A stretch of 64,000 nucleotides of DNA from Sepioteuthis lessoniana (taxonomy: Eukaryota > Mollusca > Cephalopoda > Myopsida > Loliginidae). Below, piece by piece: positions 55,300 to 64,000 of this stretch. A program made the translations under genes and the position numbers. The first letter of the stretch is position 1, and every line of letters begins with the position of its first letter. Below the pieces are notes generated by a model, which saw nothing but the letters and a program-made list of their open reading frames with translations, ran no database searches and was not told the DNA's origin. Location: NCBI GenBank assembly GCA_963585895.1, contig OY757915.1, positions 90,166,532 to 90,230,531 of the forward strand, read 5' to 3'.

Positions 55300-56026
55300 A
55301 GTTAAACCGGAGTTGGGAGTAATTCCATCAGGACAAAAAAAAGAAAAAAATTCAACCGTGAACATTTAAATTTTCCTGGTAAAGAGCTCAATGTAACTGA
55401 CATTACAGAGCAATAATTTCTTTAAGAAAAAAAAAAAACCGGTCACATTAGGATTATAAATTTATTTCCATCCTGTTATGTCTTTTTAATAATGTAATAT
55501 CAGTTACATTGAGCTCTTTATCAGAAAAATTTAAATGTTCACTGTTGAATGTTTTTTTATTTTTCCTGATGGAATCACTCTCAACTCCGGTTTAACTCCA
55601 TAAAATCAGAAGTCCTGTTTATTTTTTCGTGTTTTTTGATTTTATCAAAAAACACATAACAGGATAGAAATAAATTTATGATCCTAATGTGACCGGTTTT
55701 GTTTTTTTCTTAAAGAAATATGTATATATAGTGAAAAATAAATGGAACTGTGGATATACTTAAAACACAAACAACGGATTTACTTCAGAATATTTCCTTC
55801 TTATTTATTAAAAGAACTTTTTCAACTGAGAAGAAATAGTTTTTTTCTAAAGTTTAGACCTACTCCCTTTCATATTCACATTTATACACTTTTATGTATT
55901 TCCACCTTTTACTAAATTTTAGAAAAAGCTGTTTTTCTCCGTTGAAAAAGTTCTTTCAATAAATAAAAACGGAATATTCTGAACTGAATCAGTTGTTTGC
56001 GTTTTTGATATATCCACTTTTCCATT
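55300..56026. repeat. Cluster of three long inverted repeats
   Basis: Pair B: 55300-55408 with 55493-55597. Pair A: 55421-55480 with 55655-55713. Pair C: 55744-55855 with 55911-56026. A's left arm lies in B's loop while its partner lies outside B, so A and B interleave and cannot both extrude fully. Pairing is roughly 80-90%. A's arms contain AATAAATTTATA, which also occurs in the family III hammerhead. Confidence 0.8.
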
Positions 56027-56055
56027 TGTATCAACCAAAAATATCTACCTTCTCT

Positions 56056-56083
56056 CTCTCTCTCTCTCAATATACATATATAG

Positions 56084-56164
<81 letters not shown>
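56056..56164. repeat. (TC)n (CA)n (TA)n microsatellites
   Basis: Compound run of three dinucleotides. Confidence 0.95.
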
Positions 56165-56167
<3 letters not shown>

Positions 56168-56504
56168 AGAACCTCCCGCTTATGAAAAGTTGTTCTTGTT
56201 ATTTAGAATAAGTGTGAGCAAATCGACAATGTCAATAATGACAGATGACAAGATATTCAGATTCTCTCCTTTGCTTTGAGACTTTTTTTCTTGCCTGCCA
56301 GTGATCCTTAACCTATGCTTTGAATACAAATGTGTCGGGTATCTTTACCCGGCCAAATCTGTACGTATCAACCCATGTCATCAACAAGTTGACACATACT
56401 CTGAATGTTATTAGAAAGCAACCTGACAAAATAACCAACCTCCAATCATATAACTTCTTTCTTTCGTCTTTCTGGTTTTTCTTTCTGTTTACTTTCTTTA
56501 AAAT
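56165..56504. other. Unassigned
   Basis: No feature recognised between the microsatellite blocks. Confidence 0.4.
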
Positions 56505-56540
<36 letters not shown>

Positions 56541-56643
56541 TTCATTTTTACTTCGTACTTTACTTTCTTTCGTTCTCTTTGCATTTTAGTTTTCTTTTTC
56601 TTCTTTCTTTCTTTCTTTCTTTCTTTCTTTTACCTTCATATTT

Positions 56644-56695
<52 letters not shown>

Positions 56696-56875
56696 TTATG
56701 CCTTGTGAATGCTTTTACAGTTTTTATTCTTCTTTTAGCTATCTATTTTTTTTGTTTTTTCATTCTTTTTTATTTGTCTGCTCTCTCTCTTTCTCTCTCT
56801 TTCTCTTTCTCTCTCTCTCTTTCTCTCCCTTTCGCTCTCTCAATCAAACTATCTTCTTCTTTTACCTTCATATTT

Positions 56876-56926
<51 letters not shown>

Positions 56927-56930
56927 AATT
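56505..56930. repeat. (ATCT)n and (TTTC)n blocks
   Basis: (ATCT)n 56505-56538; (TTTC)n about 56605-56696 and 56875-56925. The phrase TTTTACCTTCATATTTTC occurs before both later TTTC runs, so a segment of about 240 bp was duplicated. Confidence 0.9.
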
Positions 56931-57355
56931 TATTTCAGAAATTTGTTTTTCAAATTTTTCCCCCTCTTTTTGAATCCTTTTACTTTACTTTCCTTTTTTC
57001 GTTCTTTCTTTAAATTAATTTTTAGTTTTGTTTCTTATAAGATTTATTCTTTACGATAAAACCAAAACAATTCTTATACAAAAGTGTCCGCCCTTCTAAC
57101 TGCGTCGTTCTTTTCTCGTTTTGTCTCCTTTCATTCAATTGGGCTTAAGTTTTTTCCTGCCTCTCGCCAAGTGAATCACTATTGATTATCATGTGCAACT
57201 CAACGTCTTCGTACGCCTCTTGAAGCTGTCATAAAAAAAAAGATATCTAAATCGTGCAATACGTTGACAAAAGAATCTGCTTTGGTTATAAAATCTCGAA
57301 TAAGATCATTTCTATTTAAAAGAATTTAAAATTAAAAGCTTGATTGTGCATCTCT

Positions 57356-57356
<1 letters not shown>
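56931..57356. other. Unassigned AT-rich sequence
   Basis: No gene or repeat recognised. Confidence 0.4.

Positions 57357-57447
<91 letters not shown>
57357..57447. repeat. (TA)n microsatellite, 90 bp
   Basis: Longest uninterrupted TA run in the window. Confidence 0.95.
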
Positions 57448-57448
<1 letters not shown>

Positions 57449-57730
57449 TGTCAGCGTCCGAAGACAGTGGGTGTGGATCATTCGCGTATAGAATATATGA
57501 AGAATTTCATATAAATCTATGGGAGTGCTCGATTTATGACTATTGTTATATATTTTTTTTATCCAGGTTTATATAACAAAACTCACACACAGAACATATA
57601 CAATGCAATTAGAAGGAAACTAAAACCTGGTTAAATTGTCATTATAAATTTATTTCGACAAAGAATATCATTATACTCTCCGTCTCATCAGATGTCTGCA
57701 TGTGTTAAAATTGAGATTGAAAAACAGCAA
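57448..57730 (-). mobile_element. Family III hammerhead element (minus copy)
   Basis: Inverted copy of 54960-55216 over about 250 bp, including CGAGCACTCCCATAG and the CGCGAATGATC region. It is bounded by (TA)n on its 3' side, as is the partner. Confidence 0.8.
57638..57696 (-). ncRNA. Hammerhead ribozyme (family III)
   Basis: On minus: GACAU, core CUGAUGA, and a 12-pair stem II opening GAC and closing GUC around loop AAUG (several G-U). Then GAA, stem III AUA/UAU with loop AAUU, A at the cleavage position, and AUGAC. Stem I pairs at four of five positions and would pair at all five with the partner copy's GUCAU. The first stem II pair is canonical G-C. Core complete, so possibly active. Confidence 0.75.
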
Positions 57731-57889
57731 AGATGGATTACATTCTATATGTGTATGGAAAAAGAAAGAAAGAAAGAAAGAACCTATGTAAATTTTAAAT
57801 TGTCAGGCGAAAGTAAAGGAGGTTAAAATAATAAAGTATTAGAAATATTAAGAAACCAGAAAAAGGGAGTTCCTCTAAATTAACCTATA

Positions 57890-57990
57890 CCGGGCCATTG
57901 GCCTGATGAGTTGAGTGTTCGGCAATGGTCCGGGAGACCGGGGTTCAATTTCAGGTCGAGACATACCAAAGACTCAAAAACTGGTACTTG

Positions 57991-58025
<35 letters not shown>

Positions 58026-58170
58026 TGTTTAACACTCAGCACTATACGGTGAGGATCAAAGGTAAAGTGGAGCTGACCTTGGAATGGAGTAGCGCTCTCC
58101 CCTACACTTCGGTGTAGTAGCTATTAAAAAGGGAGCCTTCGGGTCACTCTCGATTAAAGTCACTAACTTA
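57890..58170 (+). mobile_element. SINE-1 copy split by (TA)n
   Basis: Full SINE-1 with a (TA)n block (57992-58026) inside the middle, where the other copies read ACTTGACACTGCCTTG. The microsatellite replaced or expanded within the SINE. Confidence 0.85.
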
Positions 58171-58255
58171 ACATAATTTGAACATATGCTACATTTTTCA
58201 TTGCTGGTGGAATTTTTTGAATAATGTAAGCTTGTAAACAAAACGATTATCTTCA

Positions 58256-58478
58256 TAACGGTCAGGGAGACTTGATTTCAATCCTTGGTCGAGTCATACC
58301 AAAGACTCCAAAAATGGTACTTGATACTGCCTTGTTTAACACTCAGCAATAAAAGGTACGTATCAAGGGTAAAGTGGAGCAATCCAGCGAATGGAGTAGC
58401 GTCCAACCCTATATTGCAATGTTGTAGCTATTAAAAAGGGAGCCTTCGGGTCACCCTCGGCTAAGGCCAAGAACTCTT
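58256..58478 (+). mobile_element. SINE-1 copy (5' truncated)
   Basis: Starts at GGTCAGGGAGACTTG before the B box and runs to the CTCGGCTAAGG end. Confidence 0.85.
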
Positions 58479-58788
58479 ATACATATGTTAATTCCCTCGT
58501 CGAATGTGGTCTTAGACTTCCACCTTAAAAAATAAATTAAAAAAAAGAATAAACAAAACTTTCAGCGGCCTCTAGGTGTCTTTAATTAACCCCCCAAAAT
58601 GGTCAAGGGGCATTAACTATCTCAGAAATTAAAACCCTAATTCTGAATAAATATCTAATTTACATAAACAGTGCATCAGGACATAAACGAACCACCAAAC
58701 ATATATCTTTCTTCTGTTTTTACGTTTTTCTACATACTTTCTGTCGGATATAATCCACTTCTCCCCCCCTCTCTCTCTCTCTCTCTCA

Positions 58789-58850
<62 letters not shown>

Positions 58851-59060
58851 GGCACAATACACACACACACAAACGCACACGCACATATATATATATATAT
58901 ATATATGCACAATATATTACATAAATATATATGCACATTACACACACACACAGACACACACACTTATATATGCATATGTGTGTGTGTGCGTGTGTTTATA
59001 TATGTATATGTATGTATAAGTATATGTTTGTATAAATCTTGTTTATCTATTTTTATCGGA

Positions 59061-59100
<40 letters not shown>

Positions 59101-59116
59101 AATACCCCCCCATATA
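58479..59116. other. Unassigned with dense microsatellites
   Basis: (TC)n 58768-58814, (TA)n 58822-58852, CA- and TA-rich runs to 59096. ORFs on both strands are simple repeats. Confidence 0.7.
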
Positions 59117-59305
59117 TATATATAGTTGATGAGATACTGCTGCTGTGGTATATAAACTGGTCTATTAAAAATCATCTGCATCATCATCATCATCATCATC
59201 AAGTCACACTGACCGCACGAGGTTCCCTGACCTTTTCTCCCCATCTGTCATTGATAGTTCCTGGTAGGTCTTCTAGACCACATCCAATCGTCATACAGAA
59301 CTAAT
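59117..59305 (-). mobile_element. LINE-B 3' end fragment
   Basis: (ATC)n tail at 59170-59199, then the complement of the GTCAGGGAACCTCGTGCGG and GGTCTTCTAGACCACATCC regions. Strongly eroded. Confidence 0.65.
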
Positions 59306-59543
59306 GTATATATATATATACTAAAAAGGAATGAAAAACTAAAATTGATATATTCAATAATTTTATTGCCTTTAAATCGCTTAAAAGCCTGGAATTGACG
59401 GTAGGAATTTCTCGGTTTTTATTTTTTATTTTTTTATGATACAATTTTCTAAGAAGTAGCTCAATCACCTGATATCGAGCATTGTTAATGTGAAGGATAC
59501 AGATCTACAGTTTAACATTAACTTTTACCCTGTCTTTATTAAT

Positions 59544-59546
59544 ACA

Positions 59547-59611
<65 letters not shown>

Positions 59612-59612
59612 A

Positions 59613-59642
<30 letters not shown>
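59544..59642. repeat. (TA)n (TG)n microsatellite
   Basis: Compound run. The stretch 59306-59543 to its left is unassigned. Confidence 0.95.
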
Positions 59643-59645
<3 letters not shown>

Positions 59646-59654
59646 AAAGAATAT

Positions 59655-59852
59655 ATATAAAGTTGGTGACCATAGTCGAGGGTGACCCGAAGTCTCCCTT
59701 TTCAATAGCTATTTCAATTGCTCCACTTTACCCTTGATCCATACCTTATAATGCCGTGTGTTAAGCAAAGATGCATCAAGTACCATTTATTTGAGTCTAT
59801 GGTATGACTCATACTCATGGGATTGAACCCCGGTCTCCATGACCTTTAAAAT
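59655..59852 (-). mobile_element. SINE-1 copy
   Basis: AAGTTGGTGACCATAGTCG and CCACTTTACCCTTGATCC through the B-box complement GGGATTGAACCCC. Confidence 0.85.
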
Positions 59853-60144
59853 ATCTACTGAATTATTGGCAGCATTCAAGTTACCATTCATTAATCTCGA
59901 AGTGTTGAATAAAACAAAATTATGAAATTCGAAAACATTGATACCATTGAATTAAAATAATTTCCGTTTACATTATTATATTATGTGACAGAAATACCTC
60001 CCACATTTTCAACTGTTATCTGGGTGAAGTAAGTAAACTTAGGCAAGTGGTAATGGTAGATTCATCCGGTTATTATCTCCCACAAGAGCCATGTCATAGA
60101 AGTAAAATAAATAATGCTTTAATAAATGATGAAATTAATATCAA
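59853..60144. other. Unassigned
   Basis: AT-rich single-copy-looking DNA. Confidence 0.4.
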
Positions 60145-60720
60145 TTATTTAAACTTAATATTATTCTTTTAAACTTAATATTATTTAGCTAAACTTAATA
60201 TTATTCATTTAAACTTAATATTATTCTTTTAAACTTAATATTATTTAGCTAAACTTAATATTATTCATTTAAACTTAATATTATTTAGCTAAACTTAATA
60301 TTATTCATTTAAACTTAATATTATTCATTTAAACTTAATATTATTCATTTAAACTTAATATTAGTTATTTAAACTTAATACAATTTATTGATAACAATAG
60401 AGGATTTATTAACTAAATATTATTTATTTAAACTTACTATTATTTAAAATTAATATTATCCATTCAAACTTACTATTATTTATTTAAACTTAATATTAGT
60501 TATTTAAACTTAATATTATTCATTTAAACTTAATAATATTTGTTTAAACTTAATATATTATTCATTTAAACTTAATATTATTTATTTAAACTTAAGATTA
60601 TTTATCTAAACTTAATATTATTCATTTAAACTTAATATCATTCATTTAAACTTAATATTATTTAGCTAAACTTAATATTATTCATTTAAACTTAATATTA
60701 GTTATTTTAACTTGATACAA
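60145..60720. repeat. 20-bp AT-rich minisatellite, about 28 units
   Basis: Unit TTTAAACTTAATATTATTCA with variants (TTTAGCTAAAC, TTCTTTTAAAC). The variant order repeats, and a longer flank (ATAACAATAGAGGATTTATT) occurs at about 60392 and 60730, showing a second, larger duplication. Confidence 0.93.
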
Positions 60721-60997
60721 TTTATTAATAACAATAGAGGATTTATTATCAAATAAAATATAGATATATATTCATCTAAATATAATTACAACATGATTTT
60801 TTTATTGAAAAAATAATAACCAATTATTTATTAATGATAAATTTGATATTTTCTTATTTTTTTACGATTTATAAATAAACTTAATATTATTTATTATTCA
60901 TCAGTACTAAATAAAAATCCAATAAATAAATAAATAAATATAGTTTTAATTTTATATGATATAGATTCATAAGGATTTTTTTTCTTAGAAACACACA

Positions 60998-61300
<303 letters not shown>

Positions 61301-61461
61301 ATGTGTGTATATGTGTATGCCTTTCTTCTTTCGTCATACTCTCACATTCTTTCTCATGCTGTCTCTCTTTTTCTCTGTATTTGTTTCTCTTTTTCATTCC
61401 CTCTCTCTCTTACACCCACACACACAAAAAAAAAAACAAAACAAAAAAAAACGCACACACA

Positions 61462-61508
<47 letters not shown>

Positions 61509-61660
61509 GAATTTAGTTATCTTTTCCCTTTAAAATGCATACCAATAAATATAAATCGTATCGACATTTAATCACCCCACCGCCTACACATATTGACGTA
61601 ACATAAACAAATAATTTGTTGTGTAACGTTTTTCCAATGTCTGAAGACGGTGACTATTGG
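61301..61660. other. Unassigned, C/T-rich and (TA)n
   Basis: C/T-rich stretch 61315-61415, A-rich 61424-61450, (TA)n 61468-61502. ORFs here are simple sequence. Confidence 0.6.
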
Positions 61661-62045
61661 ATAGGGTTTTATGGCATATCAACCATTGTAGGTTATTTAA
61701 CGCCAAATCATCTTTGTACATATATATCAAATATATATGATTTGGCTGGGCTGGGTTTTATGGCATATCAACCATTGTTGGTTATTTAACGCCAAATCCT
61801 CTTTATACATATATATTTAATGAATATAATTTAGTTTAGTTGGGTTTTATGGTATATCAACCATTTTATTTTTTTTTAATGCCAAATCCTCTTTATACAT
61901 ATATATTTAATATATATAATTTGGTTGGGTAGGATTTTATAGCGTATCAACCATTGTAGGTTATTTAATGCCAAATCCTCTTTATACATATATATTAAAT
62001 ATATATGATTTGGCTGGCTTGGGTTTTATGGCATTTCAACCAATT
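61661..62045 (-). repeat. Tandem array of SINE-2/Rep-E type 3' tails
   Basis: Five units of about 80-95 bp, each with GGTTTTATGGCATATCAACC, a GGTTATTTAACGCCAAATC-type block and TATACATATATAT. Only the tail module is present, never the head or core. Confidence 0.85.
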
Positions 62046-62580
62046 AAGTTTGTCATCCTGAAATATAACTACACTAAATTGAAAAAAAAAAGTGCTTTAC
62101 AAACATTATCTTCTAGGATCAAACATCCGCGCATGCTCAGCTGACGATTTTCGGAATCAACTCAGAAATCGAACAGGAAGTCCTTTTTTGTTGTCAAAGC
62201 TTGTCGCCTTTGTAAGATCAACAAGGAATCGCCGGTAAACTCGGCTTGTTATCCAAGCAATGTTCCTGAAGTTGTCAGCTTTATATCCGGTAATGATTTT
62301 TGACAATGAAAATTCAAATTTTAATCTTGAATTTCATAAATGTGGTCATAGAATTCTCCCATTATGTATAAAAACGTCTCATTTCCGCCGGAAACATTTG
62401 CACCAATTTCAGATATTTGACAATGTCTTTATTTCAGAATAATAGTGCTCACAAAGTGGTAAAACTTTAATTCCCATATTAATTCCCATACAGGTCAATC
62501 TCGTGTATAAGTCGAGCTTTCATTTAAGATCACAAAATCATTGATTCATAGAATGAATATTTGAAATCAACTATCATTAA
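62046..62580. other. Unassigned
   Basis: GC-richer patch at 62115-62290, with an ATG and a possible donor (CCGGTAATG at 62287-62295). A first coding exon (MFLKLSALYP) is conceivable but unsupported by anything else. Confidence 0.35.
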
Positions 62581-62700
62581 TGGCACCTCATATAGTGTTA
62601 TGGTTCGGAAGCTAAATTAGCCAACCGTTGTTCAATTTTCATTTGGGGCTCCATACTTCTGACCTTGTTCTACATCTAAGCTAAGATCAGTAAATTACTA
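62581..62700 (+). mobile_element. SINE-4 copy, hit by a SINE-3
   Basis: Short tRNA-like SINE: GGCACCTCATATAGTGTTATGG, GTTCAATTTTC, TACTTCTGACCTTGTTCTAC, AGCTAAGATCAGTAAATTAC. A SINE-3 inserted at its 3' end (62701). Confidence 0.7.
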
Positions 62701-62988
62701 AATTTACCCAACCCCTCCACTCGGGCAGGATATGACACAAGGTCAATTTTTAAAGAAAGTTTAACAGGTTTTAATTCAGAGTTTTCCTTCGAGATTAGTT
62801 GCCTCACTAAGGCTGAAGAACTTAGTCTGTCCTACTATTTACCCATATCTGGAGGGAGAATAATTGGATTCATACCTTTCCCAAGGGTATTAATGCTATG
62901 TGAAATGCTATCAGTCTTGTCCAGGATTTGAACTCGTGTCGCCGTGTCCATTTCCTCCGACGATAACCATTACACCACGGGCACCTCC
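62701..62988 (-). mobile_element. SINE-3, full length with 17-bp target duplication
   Basis: AGATCAGTAAATTACTA at 62684-62700 and 62989-63005 flank it exactly. Full minus copy from CCAACCCCTCC to CACCACGGGCACCTCC. Confidence 0.93.
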
Positions 62989-63025
62989 AGATCAGTAAAT
63001 TACTATGCAAACACTAGACATGGGC

Positions 63026-63145
63026 GCCTCATGTGGTGTAATGGTTTGCAAGCAAGATTAGCAGACACTTGTATCAAGTTCAATTCTCATTAGACGCTTT
63101 ATACTTCTGGCCTTATGTTACATTTAGTATAAGCTTTGTAAATAA
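63026..63145 (+). mobile_element. SINE-4 copy
   Basis: GCGCCTCATGTGGTGTAATGG, AGTTCAATTCTC, TATACTTCTGGCCTTATG. Confidence 0.7.
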
Positions 63146-63164
63146 GTATACAAAAAAAAAAGCC

Positions 63165-63290
63165 AGACATGAGTGACTCATGATAGGTAATGGTTAACAA
63201 GCTCGATTACCAGACCATTGTCTGGGAGTTCTATTTTCCCTGGATGTCACATACTTCTGACCTTGTGCCACGTCTAAGCTAAGTTTAGTT
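63165..63290 (+). mobile_element. SINE-4 copy
   Basis: GTGACTCATGATAGGTAATGG, GGGAGTTCTATTTTCCC, CATACTTCTGACCTTGTGCC, TCTAAGCTAAGTTTAG. Third SINE-4 in a row on the same strand. Confidence 0.65.
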
Positions 63291-64000
63291 AACTATTTGT
63301 AATTACGTTTGAATTTTAACCTTACAAAATTATTACTCATATATTGACCAACCTTTTTCTAATTAGAAAAAAAATTAAATTTGATGAAGATGCGTCAGTC
63401 ATTATTAATAATAATGTTGACTAATATTTTTCCTCTTCTGCCTTTCTCACTGCAACTCACTCAGGCCGTCTCTCCTATGAAATGAATATAACAGATCAGA
63501 AACAAGAATGAAGATATCGTTGAGGTTTGAATTCTCGTCTCCTTCTAATTTCCGGAAGTCTGGCTCAGCATTTCATCCGACTCACCAATTCAACTCCGAG
63601 ATGTTATTGCTGAAGTCTAAATTAACGCCGAAAATGTCACTCTTTATACCTGTTTCCAAACTAATATTGTGACGTAACTGGTACGTAGAAGCAGACTTTT
63701 CCGATGCTGAAGAAGACATTTAATTGTGTATTTGTTTATTTGTTTGTTATGCCTTCTCGAGCATCTTCCCTTTTTTTTTTTACGATGTTCATAAAATCAA
63801 ACATAAAGAAGAAAAAAAGAAGAATCTTTGCTCAGAAAATATAAACTATAAATACAATGTTTATTTACTGATGAAATTCTGTTCAGTAATTCATCTGAAA
63901 GTTTCAAAAAATGTCCGCTTGAATTCTTTTTCTTGCCATTTTTTCAGAAATCATCAAGTTCAATTTTGAATTATTTTGTCCTATTGCAGTTTATTATGTT
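63291..64000. other. Unassigned
   Basis: AT-rich, no gene recognised. The 81-codon ORF at 63724-63969 lacks splice or domain support. Confidence 0.4.

Noticed and set aside
55421-55713. Pair A arms as a complete family III ribozyme
   Set aside because: The stem III-like AATAAATTTATA is there, but a CUGAUGA core in the right position is not.
57340-57576. ORFs of Ile-Tyr repeats across (TA)n runs
   Set aside because: Simple-sequence translation, as in all other (TA)n ORFs in the window.
63881-63930. CTGATGA followed by GAAAG as a further hammerhead
   Set aside because: The intervening and flanking sequence gives no convincing stem I or III, and no repeat relative is present.

Overview
What this is. 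The window looks like repeat-dominated, AT-rich animal DNA. It is probably molluscan and most likely from a cephalopod such as an octopus. The evidence is indirect: very many (TA)n, (CA)n, (GA)n, (TTTC)n and (ATCT)n microsatellites, at least four tRNA-derived SINE families sharing sequence blocks, and two LINE families, all packed densely. I recognise no complete, named host gene. Species assignment is inference.

Host-gene candidates are few. They are a possible 3' terminal exon at 361-501 (+), a 341-codon acidic protein at 11231-12256 (+) behind a good splice acceptor, a short possible terminal exon at 39322-39452 (-), and a 130-codon coding-looking stretch at 46892-47295 (-). Almost all other ORFs come from LINE antisense strands, microsatellites or SINEs.

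Repeat layout (labels are local to this report). LINE-A is a long non-LTR element whose RT has R2/NeSL-like features. It has one long minus-strand copy (about 6083-10370) and several head-to-tail chains of 3' ends at 4.7-6.1, 13.1-13.7 and 16.4-17.2 kb. LINE-B is a second non-LTR element with a (GAT)n 3' tail and eight fragments. SINE-1 to SINE-4 are tRNA-like SINEs. Rep-E is a 500-650 bp element with internal 55-60 bp repeats, and its 3' tail is shared with SINE-2. There is a GC-rich satellite of about 330 bp units (31.4-33.2 kb), a 49-bp minisatellite apparently grown from an LTR-element integrase segment (1.47-2.6 kb) and a 20-bp AT-rich minisatellite (60.1-60.7 kb).

Most interesting content: at least seven hammerhead-ribozyme motifs in three families. 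Family I (4418-4460, 34333-34375, 45021-45063, all minus) lies just 3' of a tRNA-like Pol III promoter, and its stem II shows a compensatory base-pair change between copies. Family II sits inside long hairpins (585-696, 21121-21265, 22183-22276, 34012-34120). In the 21-kb copy two complete motifs face each other on opposite strands of a near-perfect 66-bp-arm palindrome. Family III is an inverted pair (54960-55019 plus, 57638-57696 minus). All abut (TA)n tracts and carry a GAGCACTC octamer nearby. A Penelope-like element remnant with a GIY-YIG-type C-terminus lies beside one family I copy (45.2-45.9 kb). Penelope-like elements are known hammerhead carriers, so these look like a set of small self-cleaving retroelements, possibly mobilised by Penelope-like or LINE machinery. 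That last step is inference.
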